A DNA stretch of 64,000 bases, taken from assembly GCA_913009685.1 (NCBI GenBank), contig CAJVXP010000003.1, positions 1 to 64,000 of the forward strand, read 5' to 3'. Origin of the DNA: an uncultured Bacteroidota bacterium. Lineage in GTDB: Bacteria; Bacteroidota; Bacteroidia; Bacteroidales; F082. The translations under genes were made by a program, and so were the position numbers. This document shows, piece by piece, positions 9,013 to 16,666 of this stretch. The first letter of the stretch is position 1. Every line of letters begins with the position of its first letter. The notes under the pieces were generated by a model. The model had not been told where the DNA came from and ran no database searches. It saw nothing but the letters and a program-made list of their open reading frames with translations.

Positions 9013-10311
9013 TTAAATCTCTGTATCGGGGTCCCAGTTTTCCATGATTTCCTTTATCCGTTTAAGATACATACCAGCCAGAGCGCCATCCACAATACGA
9101 TGGTCGTAAGCCAGCGACAGAATCATGATATGCCTGATGGCAATAACATCGCCCTGGGATGTTTCCAAAACTACCGGTTGTTTGCGAATGACTCCGACAC
9201 CCAAAATCGCTACCTGCGGCTGGTTGATGACAGGTGTGCCGGTGAGACTGTCGAATGAGCCGAAATTGGTGATGGTGAATGTTCCTCCCTGAATTTCTTC
9301 GGGGCTCAGCGTATTGTTTCGGGCTTTGGCAGCCAGGCTGTTTACCGATTTCACTATCCCAAGCAGACTCTTTTCGTCCGCGTTTTTGATGACAGGTACA
9401 ATCAGGTTTCCGTTAGGAAGGGCTGTGGCCATGCCGATATTCATATTTTTGCGGTAGATAATGTTATAGCCATCCACCGACGCGTTAATTTGGGGAAATT
9501 CCCGGAGCGCTTTGGCAGCAGCATTAATAAAAATCGGAGTAAAGGTTATTTTCTCGCCTTCGCGTTGCAGAAAGCTGTTTTTGACTTTGTTAAGCCAATG
9601 CACAATGTTGGTAACATCGGCATCAATAAAAGAGGTTACATGAGGCGAAATCTGCTTCGACATCACCATGTGGTCGGCGATAAGTCTGCGCATACGACTC
9701 ATTTCCACTACCTCGTCGCCGGCTTCGGTGTTCACCGGCGGAAGTTTTATCTTTGGCATTGACTTTTGCTGTGTGGAAGGTGCTGAAAGACTCATAGCCG
9801 GAGGTGCTGTGGTGGTATTTCTTTTTTCTAAGTAAGCCAGTACATCGCGTTTGGTAACACGACCATTTTTTCCGCTTCCCTGAATATTTTCCAGCTCTGC
9901 CATGGAAATACTTTCATTGTTGGCGATGCTCTTTACCAGCGGTGAATAAAAGCGTGTGCTTTTGATAAGATCTTGTTGTTCCGGTTTTTTTATCGAAATT
10001 GTCGCAGCAGTTTTTTCTTCCGGTACTGCTACCCCGGGAATTGCTTCTCCGGCTGTAGTTTCTTCATTACTTTCGGTTTCCACCAATGCTATGACAGTTC
10101 CCACCGGCACCACATCACCTTCTTTAAATAATGTTTTTATTAGCTTTCCCTCTACCGGGCTTGGTATTTCGGAGTCCACTTTGTCGGTTGCAATCTCAAC
10201 GATGGCATCATCCTCTTCCAGCATGTCGCCTTCGGTCTTCAGCCATTTTGTTATGGTCGCTTCTATTATGCTTTCACCCATCTTGGGCATTACTATTTCA
10301 AATCTATCCAT
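9013..10311 (-). CDS. dihydrolipoamide acyltransferase (E2) of a 2-oxoacid dehydrogenase complex
   Basis: 432 residues starting at MDRFEIVMPKMGE. An N-terminal lipoyl domain carries the lysine to be lipoylated in ATDKVDSE (K44). A flexible Pro/Ala/Thr-rich linker follows, then the E1/E3-binding domain (SPLVKSIANNE to GRVTKRDVLAYL) and the catalytic acyltransferase domain ending in DHRIVDG (His about 404). It transfers acyl groups to CoA in the pyruvate, 2-oxoglutarate or branched-chain complex. No E1 or E3 gene is nearby, so the substrate is uncertain, though the family pattern suggests the branched-chain type. An upstream in-frame extension is excluded by the promoter box at 10376-10383. Confidence 0.9.
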   Translation of the reverse strand: MDRFEIVMPKMGESIIEATITKWLKTEGDMLEEDDAIVEIATDKVDSEIPSPVEGKLIKTLFKEGDVVPVGTVIALVETESNEETTAGEAIPGVAVPEEKTAATISIKKPEQQDLIKSTRFYSPLVKSIANNESISMAELENIQGSGKNGRVTKRDVLAYLEKRNTTTAPPAMSLSAPSTQQKSMPKIKLPPVNTEAGDEVVEMSRMRRLIADHMVMSKQISPHVTSFIDADVTNIVHWLNKVKNSFLQREGEKITFTPIFINAAAKALREFPQINASVDGYNIIYRKNMNIGMATALPNGNLIVPVIKNADEKSLLGIVKSVNSLAAKARNNTLSPEEIQGGTFTITNFGSFDSLTGTPVINQPQVAILGVGVIRKQPVVLETSQGDVIAIRHIMILSLAYDHRIVDGALAGMYLKRIKEIMENWDPDTEI

Positions 10312-10375
10312 TTTTAATTTGATGGTTAAATGATCATACAAGGATAACCCCTGCTTTCCCATTCTTTTTACGGTG

Positions 10376-10383
10376 CAAAAATA
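10376..10383 (-). promoter_or_regulatory. -7 promoter box TATTTTTG of the E2 gene
   Basis: A consensus TAnnTTTG box on the minus strand about 65 bases upstream of the E2 start. It lies inside the longer open frame and so supports the internal ATG at 10311. Confidence 0.55.
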
Positions 10384-10553
10384 GGGAAAAAACCGATAAT
10401 ATGGAATAAATCTAAATAAATTTCCAGAGTGGATAAATTCTCTGTAAATATGTTGTAGATGACGGGTATTCAGAATGATATAAAAATTTGTTAACAAATT
10501 GTCTGATTTTTCAACATTCAGGTCAAAAGAATTTTGATTTCCCGGATAATTCT

Positions 10554-10561
10554 TATTTTTG
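10554..10561 (+). promoter_or_regulatory. -7 promoter box TATTTTTG of the PUR-type gene
   Basis: Consensus TAnnTTTG, with TTTG at 10533-10536 as a possible -33 element. It lies inside the longer open frame and supports the start at 10596. Confidence 0.55.
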
Positions 10562-10595
10562 TCTTATAAGAAACTTTGTAAAAGAGAGCGTGCTC

Positions 10596-10970
10596 ATGGA
10601 AGGACAAGAAAAACAGAATCGCAGGGAAGACATTTTTTCCAAGGCTGTGAGAGCAGGAAAGAGAACTTATTTTTTCGATGTGAAGGCTACGCGGAACGAC
10701 CAGTATTACCTGACCATAACGGAGAGTAAACGCCGTTTTCTGGATGAGCAGGGTAAGTTTTTTTACGAAAAGCATAAGATTTTTCTGTACAAAGAAGATT
10801 TTGAGAAGTTTGTAAAAGGCTTGGATGCTGCTATTCGCTTTATCGAAACCGGAGAAATTCCGGAAGAAGAGATTGCTTCTTCCGAACATCAGATTCCGGA
10901 AGAGGCAAAAACCGATATTGATCTGAGCTTTGATGATCTTGGTAAGGACGACACGAAAACCTCTGTTTGA
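10596..10970 (+). CDS. PUR-alpha-like DNA/RNA-binding protein (DUF3276)
   Basis: 124 residues from MEGQEKQ. The core (about 10-85) holds the family pattern KAVRAGKRTYFFDVKATRND, then YLTITESKRRF and HKIFLYKEDFEKF, followed by an acidic C-terminal tail. DUF3276 is a Bacteroidetes-wide PUR fold related to eukaryotic PUR-alpha that binds single-stranded nucleic acid; its cellular role is not established. The upstream in-frame codons are ruled out by the -7 box at 10554. It lies directly upstream of parA but has its own promoter. Confidence 0.9.
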   Translation: MEGQEKQNRREDIFSKAVRAGKRTYFFDVKATRNDQYYLTITESKRRFLDEQGKFFYEKHKIFLYKEDFEKFVKGLDAAIRFIETGEIPEEEIASSEHQIPEEAKTDIDLSFDDLGKDDTKTSV

Positions 10971-11073
10971 TAAACTGTTTGGCCATCATTCGGATGTTTT
11001 TTTTCGAATCTGCCTGCTCGTGGGGCTGTTAATAACTTTGATACGACGGATTCAATAAGGGAAAAGGAAAGAG

Positions 11074-11081
11074 TATTTTTG
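11074..11081 (+). promoter_or_regulatory. -7 promoter box TATTTTTG of parAB
   Basis: Consensus TAnnTTTG 22 bases upstream of the parA ATG, predicting a leader of about 15 bases. Confidence 0.55.
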
Positions 11082-11103
11082 TACAATATGTCATCTGTAA
11101 ATT

Positions 11104-11919
11104 ATGGGGAAAACCATTGCCATTACCAACCAAAAAGGGGGTGTAGGAAAAACTACCACCGCTATTAGTCTCGCTGCCAGCCTGGCTGTGCTGGAATATA
11201 AGACTTTGCTGTTGGATGCCGATCCGCAGGCCAATTCTACATCAGGTATTGGCATTAATCCTAAAAATATCCGCACAAGCATTTACGAATGTCTGATTGA
11301 TGACGTGAATCCGGAGAATGTTATTCTGCATACTTCTACGCCAAATCTGGATTTATTGCCTGCGCATATTGATCTTGTGGGGGCTGAAATAGAGATGATT
11401 AATCTGCCTAACCGCGAAAAAAAAATGCGGCGCGTTATTGATAAAATTCGTGACAAGTACGATATGATCATTATTGATTGTTCTCCTTCACTTGGCCTGA
11501 TAACCATCAACTCTCTTACCGCTGCCGATTCGGTTATTATTCCGGTACAATGTGAGTATTTTGCATTGGAGGGACTTGGTAAGCTGTTGAATACCATTAA
11601 AATAGTACAAAGTAATCTGAATCCTGATTTGGATATTGAAGGAATCCTGCTGACTATGTTCGATATACGCCTGCGGCTTTCAAAACAGGTGGTTGAGGAG
11701 GTGAAAACGCACTTTCAACATTTGGTTTTTGATACCATTATTAATAGAAATATCCGTCTCGGTGAAGCGCCGAGTTTTGGAAAATCTATTATCATGCACG
11801 ATGCACAGAGTACGGGTGCCATAAATTATCTGAACTTTGCCAGAGAGCTGTTGCAAAAGAATGACATGACCGGCATAAAAAATTCTGACAGACAAATAAA
11901 TACTACGGATGACAACTAA
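11104..11919 (+). CDS. parA: chromosome-partitioning ATPase ParA (Soj)
   Basis: 271 residues. The deviant Walker A motif KGGVGKTT at 11-18, the DADPQANST motif, the IIDCSPSLGL Walker B region and VPVQCEYFALEGL place it firmly in the ParA/Soj family. It is an ATP-dependent DNA-binding protein that segregates origin regions together with ParB. It overlaps parB by 11 bases, the typical parAB arrangement usually found near the chromosome origin, although no dnaA or parS site was identified here. An own promoter lies at 11074. Confidence 0.97.
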   Translation: MGKTIAITNQKGGVGKTTTAISLAASLAVLEYKTLLLDADPQANSTSGIGINPKNIRTSIYECLIDDVNPENVILHTSTPNLDLLPAHIDLVGAEIEMINLPNREKKMRRVIDKIRDKYDMIIIDCSPSLGLITINSLTAADSVIIPVQCEYFALEGLGKLLNTIKIVQSNLNPDLDIEGILLTMFDIRLRLSKQVVEEVKTHFQHLVFDTIINRNIRLGEAPSFGKSIIMHDAQSTGAINYLNFARELLQKNDMTGIKNSDRQINTTDDN

Positions 11920-12808
11920 AAAAGCAACAAAAAGAGTGTTGGGCAGGGGGCTGGATGCCATTCTCAGCAGCCCTGATACGGATATTACCTCTAAAGATAT
12001 TTCCGGAAATTATGTTGCCGGCGCCATTGCCGAGCTTGATGTTGATAGTATTGATGCCAATCCTTTCCAGCCGCGGAGTGATTTTGATGAAATGATGCTT
12101 CGTGAGCTGTCGGAATCAATTAAAGCGCAGGGTATTATTCAGCCGGTTACTGTCCGGAAAATGGGACGTGAGCACTACCAGCTGATTGCCGGTGAACGCC
12201 GGTTGAAAGCTTCAAAAATTGCCGGACTGAAGACCATTCCCGCTTTTATCCGTGTGGCTAATGATGAGCAAATGCTCGAAATGGCGCTGATTGAAAACAT
12301 TCATCGCAAAAACCTGAATGCCATTGAGGTGGCCATTAGCTACAAACGGCTTATCGATGAGTGTGATCTGACACAGGAAAAGCTAAGCGAGAAAGTCGGG
12401 AAAAACCGGACGACCGTCACCAACTTCCTGCGTTTGCTTAAGCTGCCTCCGGAAGTACAGATTGCTTTGCGCGATAGTTCCATTTCCATGGGACATGCCC
12501 GTGCGCTGCTTTCCGTTGAACACGAAGGTACACTACTGCGGTTATTAAAACTTATTTTGGACGAAGGGCTGAGTGTCCGCCAAATTGAACAAATAGTACG
12601 CGATCTGAACCATCCTGAAGATCGGAAGAAAAAACAAAAAAGTCCGGGAATGCCTGAGAAATACAAAAAAATTTCCTCCGAATTAAGTGATTTACTGGGT
12701 GCCAAAGTTAGTTTGCGAAGAAACAATAAAGGCGCCGGCAGTATCGTTATTTCTTTCAAAGATGACGAAGGACTGGCACACGTGGTTTCTGTTCTTGAGA
12801 AAAGGTAA
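11909..12808 (+). CDS. parB: chromosome-partitioning protein ParB (Spo0J)
   Basis: 299 residues. The conserved opening KRVLGRGLDAIL is followed by the CTPase/ParB N-terminal domain with NPFQPR and the GERRLKASK box. Then come the LIENIHRKNLN motif and the helix-turn-helix (LSEKVGKNRTTVTNFLRLLKLP) that binds parS, and finally a C-terminal dimerisation domain. It loads at parS as a CTP-dependent clamp and stimulates ParA. It overlaps parA and is followed after 4 bases by the DUF5683 gene. Confidence 0.97.
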   Translation: MTTKKATKRVLGRGLDAILSSPDTDITSKDISGNYVAGAIAELDVDSIDANPFQPRSDFDEMMLRELSESIKAQGIIQPVTVRKMGREHYQLIAGERRLKASKIAGLKTIPAFIRVANDEQMLEMALIENIHRKNLNAIEVAISYKRLIDECDLTQEKLSEKVGKNRTTVTNFLRLLKLPPEVQIALRDSSISMGHARALLSVEHEGTLLRLLKLILDEGLSVRQIEQIVRDLNHPEDRKKKQKSPGMPEKYKKISSELSDLLGAKVSLRRNNKGAGSIVISFKDDEGLAHVVSVLEKR

Positions 12809-12812
12809 TTCT

Positions 12813-13427
12813 GTGAATGTCAATAAACTGCAAAATATACTGTTTGCGTGCCTGTTAGCTGTTTTTAGTCTGGCATTTATTACGCCTGCATCAGCCCGTC
12901 CGTTTTTGAACAAAACCAAAGAACACAAAACCAAAAGTGATACGCTGAAATATCCTCCGCGCGACCCGAAAAAAGCGATGCTCATGGCTATTCTCCCGGG
13001 TCTTGGACAAATCTACAACCACAAGTACTGGAAGCTGCCCATCGTATATGCTGGCTTTGGCGTTATTGGCTACTTTGCCGTCAATAACACACGCTATTAC
13101 AGAACTTTCAGGGATGCCTACAATTACAAAGCGGCCCATCCGGAATGTACTTTGGATAATCCTGATTTTGATTATCCTCTTGCTCAGAAATACGATAAAG
13201 CTACACTGAAAATAATTCGTGATTACTATCGCCGCAACATGCAACTTTCCTATATCGTTGGAGGCGCCTGGTTTCTTTTGCAAATGATTGATGCCAACGT
13301 GGATGCCCATTTGTCGCACTGGAATATCTCGGATAACCTGTCGCTCGATGTATCACCCGTTATTCATCCTTACAACTTGCCGAATGCTCCTGCTTACAAA
13401 GGAATTAGCCTGCATTTTAACTTTTAA
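12813..13427 (+). CDS. DUF5683 domain protein, exported
   Basis: 204 residues from a GTG at 12813, four bases after the parB stop and preceded by AGAAAAGG; the longer frame inside parB is rejected. A signal peptide (LFACLLAVFSLAFITPASA) precedes the DUF5683 core: the conserved PRDPKKAMLMAILPGLGQIYNHKYWKLP, then YAGFGVIGYFAVNN, and a C-terminal strand ending in aromatic residues. DUF5683 proteins commonly follow parAB in Bacteroidetes and are probably envelope proteins of unknown function. Confidence 0.9.
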   Translation: MNVNKLQNILFACLLAVFSLAFITPASARPFLNKTKEHKTKSDTLKYPPRDPKKAMLMAILPGLGQIYNHKYWKLPIVYAGFGVIGYFAVNNTRYYRTFRDAYNYKAAHPECTLDNPDFDYPLAQKYDKATLKIIRDYYRRNMQLSYIVGGAWFLLQMIDANVDAHLSHWNISDNLSLDVSPVIHPYNLPNAPAYKGISLHFNF

Positions 13428-13444
13428 CCTGAAAAAGAAGTATT

Positions 13445-13846
13445 ATGGAAAATATTAAGCTGCAGCCCAATCATAAACGTTCTTTCTCTTCCTCCATCTA
13501 TCTTCTTGAGAAATTGGCGGAAGAGATCAGAGATGTTCTGACTTCAGACAGACAACTGCTTATGCAGGAGATCAAAACGGACCTGGATGAAAAGAAACGG
13601 AAGCAGACTTTACATGCAGTGGATGAGATTGAGGAAGAAATTGCCCGGCTTGCCGAAAAATATCAACTTACAAAACAGGAGATGGTGGAGAGCCATTTTC
13701 TCAACTCACGTAAGTCCAAAGCCTGGGAAATTCTGAATGATTCGCTCTCAAAACGTATGAATGGCTTCGGAGAATTTCCTGCCGAGATGGCTGCCGGTTT
13801 CGATGCTGACATTGAGCATCTTTTAACGCTGGTGAATAAGTTGTAA
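13445..13846 (+). CDS. hypothetical small helical protein
   Basis: 133 residues, start ATG preceded by AAAAAGAAG. Highly charged and helix-rich (KTDLDEKKRKQTLHAVDEIEEE, LAEKYQLTKQEMVESHF), with no signal peptide or membrane segment. No family recognised. It is the last gene of the par run, 17 bases after the DUF5683 gene, and ends at a strong nested hairpin. Confidence 0.75.
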   Translation: MENIKLQPNHKRSFSSSIYLLEKLAEEIRDVLTSDRQLLMQEIKTDLDEKKRKQTLHAVDEIEEEIARLAEKYQLTKQEMVESHFLNSRKSKAWEILNDSLSKRMNGFGEFPAEMAAGFDADIEHLLTLVNKL

Positions 13847-13847
13847 C

Positions 13848-13923
13848 GTGAATGGCGGTCTGTTTGTTAACCTTTCAGGTTCTTCATCAACCTGAAAGAT
13901 TGGACTCATTTCCGCCATTTCAC
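13848..13923. terminator. nested hairpins between convergent genes
   Basis: An inner perfect 10-bp stem (CTTTCAGGTT at 13872-13881 with AACCTGAAAG at 13889-13898) sits inside an outer pair GTGAATGGCGG (13848-13858) and CCGCCATTTCAC (13912-13923). There is no long U-tract. The position between convergent genes suggests a bidirectional terminator. The inner stem recurs at 43074-43096. Confidence 0.65.
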
Positions 13924-13968
13924 CATTCGACACTTTTCATAGATGCAAGTGCAGCACCGGGAAAATTA

Positions 13969-15222
13969 CTACATCAACCTTTTTTCGCCTTCTAATTTCC
14001 GGATATCCGAAACATCCTGGCTTACTTCGAGGGTGCCGCGGAAGTTGCCTCCTCTGTCGTGCAGTGCAAAATATTGAATCAGGATAAATTTATCTCCCAT
14101 TTGAATCCAGAAACTCTCTTTTTGCTTTTCACCCCTTCGGAAAGAATCTGTCAACTCTTTGACAATGTGTACGCTGGAGGGGGGATGACAGTTTTCCACC
14201 TGTCGCCCGATGATAGCTTTTGAGCGAGGAAAAATCCTGTCTCCAGGCGTGGAAAAGTAGCGAACTTCATCATTCTCGTCCACAAAAGTTACGTCTACCG
14301 GCAAGTGGTTTAGCATCATGACAGCCTGTTTTATGGTTAGCCGTCCCGTGTCAAAATCGAGCAGCTTATCGTCCGGGTCATCAATACTCAGAAAAGTCTC
14401 TTTTTTCTTTGTGCCGGATGAGGCTGTATTTTTCTCTAAAATCTTTTTTGAGGGCGGCGTAATGAACGCAAAACCTACATCAAAAGCCTGTTCGAGCATG
14501 TCATGAATCTCCTTTTCGGGAATCTGGTTGAAAATCACAGGGAAAAGGATGTATTCTTCACGAAACCGGATGGCATACATATTGAAAAACAAGTCGCCGA
14601 GCAGGTGGTTAAGCCGCTTCAGGTCGGTATTTTTATTTTCGATGATTTCAACCGTATCTTTTATGAGATTTCTGATGTCGTCGTGATAAGACCACATAAG
14701 CGGCAGGCATCGGTATTCTTTCAAATGTTTTTCCACATAAGGAAACAGAATGTTCTCTTCTTTGATGTAATGTAAGTTGAATTCCTGTAAGGCTTCCACC
14801 CGTTTTTTTATTTCCGTCAGGGAGTTTGTAATCTTTTGTTTGTCCGCATTTTTCTCGTTGAAGGCCTTTATAAAAGGACGTATGGCAATAAGCCGGTTAT
14901 TCAGCTCATTATTTTCCTGCTGTAGAACACCAAAAAAATCTTTTGTGCTATAATCGGGTATTTCTCTTGATACCAGTCCTTTGTAAAGCATGTTCAGCGA
15001 ACGGTTTATCCCTTTTTTCAGTTGTTTCAGCGCATCTTCTTTGGGATCTTCTTTCATGAGTGTGTCCACCACAACCACGACATCAGAAGGCTGAACCTGT
15101 TCGATGGCATTTTTATACTGCCTGATAAGCTCAGCTCCTTTTTCCCGCTGGTGAATAATTCCATGGACGAAAGCATAGAGCTGCTTTATCCTTAGTTCGG
15201 TGTTGTTTATGAATTCTGACAT
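13969..15222 (-). CDS. DUF438 / hemerythrin-like / PAS domain protein
   Basis: 417 residues. The N-terminal ~80 residues are the DUF438 helical domain. Residues about 95-250 form a hemerythrin-like (HHE) bundle with HYIKEENILFPYVEKH, SYHDDI and EEYILFPV supplying His and Glu ligands for a di-iron site. Residues about 285-410 are a PAS domain (LPVDVTFVDENDEVRYFS, then CHPPSSVHIV) that ends the protein. Such proteins are cytosolic oxygen, NO or redox sensors or iron-repair proteins. A classical AGGAGAC ribosome site precedes the ATG, and a TACATTTG -7 box lies at 15249-15256. Confidence 0.9.
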   Translation of the reverse strand: MSEFINNTELRIKQLYAFVHGIIHQREKGAELIRQYKNAIEQVQPSDVVVVVDTLMKEDPKEDALKQLKKGINRSLNMLYKGLVSREIPDYSTKDFFGVLQQENNELNNRLIAIRPFIKAFNEKNADKQKITNSLTEIKKRVEALQEFNLHYIKEENILFPYVEKHLKEYRCLPLMWSYHDDIRNLIKDTVEIIENKNTDLKRLNHLLGDLFFNMYAIRFREEYILFPVIFNQIPEKEIHDMLEQAFDVGFAFITPPSKKILEKNTASSGTKKKETFLSIDDPDDKLLDFDTGRLTIKQAVMMLNHLPVDVTFVDENDEVRYFSTPGDRIFPRSKAIIGRQVENCHPPSSVHIVKELTDSFRRGEKQKESFWIQMGDKFILIQYFALHDRGGNFRGTLEVSQDVSDIRKLEGEKRLM

Positions 15223-15248
15223 AGCTTCGTCTCCTATATTCTATTAGG

Positions 15249-15256
15249 CAAATGTA
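15249..15256 (-). promoter_or_regulatory. -7 promoter box TACATTTG of the DUF438 gene
   Basis: Consensus TAnnTTTG on the minus strand, about 27 bases upstream of the start. The divergent dCMP deaminase gene has a weaker TATCTTAG box at 15291. Confidence 0.55.
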
Positions 15257-15321
15257 TTAATTTAAGAAGTTGGTATGGGTGTTTTTTTAATATCTTAGCG
15301 ACAAAATAAAGGGTGCTGAAA

Positions 15322-15759
15322 ATGGAGAATAAGGTGGTAAAATTTGATAAGAGTTATTTAAGAATGGCACATGTCTGGGCCAAAAATTCCTATTGCCAAC
15401 GGCGGCAGGTCGGGGCGCTGATTGTGAAAGACAGAATGATCATTTCGGATGGTTACAACGGTACGCCTTCCGGTTTTGAAAATGTTTGCGAAGACGAGAC
15501 GGGCAGCACCAAGCAGTATGTACTTCATGCCGAAGCTAACGCCATAACCAAAGTGGCTAAGTCGAACAACAGCAGCGAGGGGGCAACGCTTTACATTACC
15601 GATTCGCCGTGTGTGGAATGCTCGAAGCTGATTATCCAGGCGGGGATTAGTCGCGTGGTTTACGACCGCGAATACCGGATTACCGATGGCCTGGCTTTGC
15701 TCCACCGGGCAGGTGTACAGGTAGATCACCTGGAAGTGCCTAAAGTGGCTAAAGTTTGA
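15322..15759 (+). CDS. comEB: dCMP/cytidine deaminase family protein (ComEB type)
   Basis: 145 residues from the ATG opening MENKVVKF, three codons after an alternative GTG. The zinc site is complete: HAE at 69-71 (His ligand and catalytic Glu) and PCVEC at 96-100 (two Cys ligands). The RRQVGALIV and DGYNGTP stretches match deoxycytidylate deaminases, which convert dCMP to dUMP for thymidylate synthesis. The last codons (CCTAAAGTGGCTAAAGTT) lie in a small tandem repeat that continues past the stop, so the C-terminus has probably been altered by repeat slippage. Confidence 0.92.
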   Translation: MENKVVKFDKSYLRMAHVWAKNSYCQRRQVGALIVKDRMIISDGYNGTPSGFENVCEDETGSTKQYVLHAEANAITKVAKSNNSSEGATLYITDSPCVECSKLIIQAGISRVVYDREYRITDGLALLHRAGVQVDHLEVPKVAKV

Positions 15760-15790
15760 AGAGGCTAAAGCACTTAAAGTTGGAAGTTAT

Positions 15791-16426
15791 TTAGTTGCTT
15801 TTGATGACTTCCAGTAATTCGCTCAGTATCATGGCGGTAGCGCCCCATACAATTTTGTTGTTCAGATAAAAACAGGGAACTTCAATATCTCTTCCGGTGA
15901 GGTAATGAATGGTTTTGACAGTTTGGTTTGCGGTGTTAAGGAAGTCCTCTAATTTCACTTCAACCACCTCCTTCGTCTCCGTATTGTCCACTTTAAAATC
16001 AGGTCTCTCTCTAACAAATCCCACAAAAGGATAGACATCAAAATGGCTGGGAGGGATGTACATTTTTGTTAGCTCCCCGAGGATTTGTACCTGTTCCGGA
16101 TTTATTCCGACTTCTTCTTTTGTTTCACGCAGGGCGGTGGTTTTCAAGTCGGGGTCGGTTGGCTCGTATTGGCCGCCCGGAAATGCAATCTGTCCGCTGT
16201 GGATGCCATTGTAGGTGGCTCTTTTGATTAACACGAACTTTACCTGCTGACGGTCGTAATAGAACAAAACCAGCACGGCACTCTGTTTTGTTTTATATAG
16301 ATCGGGATGCTCACTGAGGGCTTCTTGCCGGGTGAGCGGAGCCATGGCCATTTGTGCTTTCTCGCCCGGCAGGGGAAGAGCCAGGTTGTGCGTTAACTGC
16401 TTTATGAATGTCAAAAAATCAGGCAT
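15791..16426 (-). CDS. Nudix hydrolase, CoA pyrophosphatase-like
   Basis: 211 residues. The Nudix box reads from AFPGGQ through ALRETKEEVGI, with the REtkEEvG metal-binding core intact, and the surrounding LIKRATYNGIHSGQIAFPGG fits the NudL/CoAse subgroup that cleaves CoA and related pyrophosphates. LTRQEALSEHPDLYKTKQSAV upstream is also typical. It is cytosolic. Its start overlaps by 8 bases the stop of a small upstream open frame. Confidence 0.9.
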   Translation of the reverse strand: MPDFLTFIKQLTHNLALPLPGEKAQMAMAPLTRQEALSEHPDLYKTKQSAVLVLFYYDRQQVKFVLIKRATYNGIHSGQIAFPGGQYEPTDPDLKTTALRETKEEVGINPEQVQILGELTKMYIPPSHFDVYPFVGFVRERPDFKVDNTETKEVVEVKLEDFLNTANQTVKTIHYLTGRDIEVPCFYLNNKIVWGATAMILSELLEVIKSN

Positions 16427-16652
16427 TTTCGTTTCTTATTATTTGTGGTAAATGCTCCCCGTTAACCTGTTGCATGGCATGGAAAATATTGTTGCCTGCT
16501 TTGGCTACATGATTTTTCACATGTTCCGGGCTGCGCTTTTGCCAATAATTCCGATCTCCGGCTGCTTTCACGAGCAGACAAAGATACGGAATTAGAGGGA
16601 TGTTGAATGGAGAATGATTCATGCCCCTGAATAACATTACGGGTGTGGGCAT
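16419..16652 (-). CDS. possible small hypothetical protein
   Basis: 77 codons, unrecognised. The only support is the 8-base overlap of its stop with the Nudix start, which would allow coupled translation, and a plausible soluble C-terminal half (KRSPEHVKNHVAKAGNNIFH). An alternative frame in the same stretch is also open, so coding is doubtful. Otherwise this 240-base gap holds nothing visible. Confidence 0.25.
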   Translation of the reverse strand: MPTPVMLFRGMNHSPFNIPLIPYLCLLVKAAGDRNYWQKRSPEHVKNHVAKAGNNIFHAMQQVNGEHLPQIIRNENA

Positions 16653-16666
16653 CCAAAGCGGAGAAA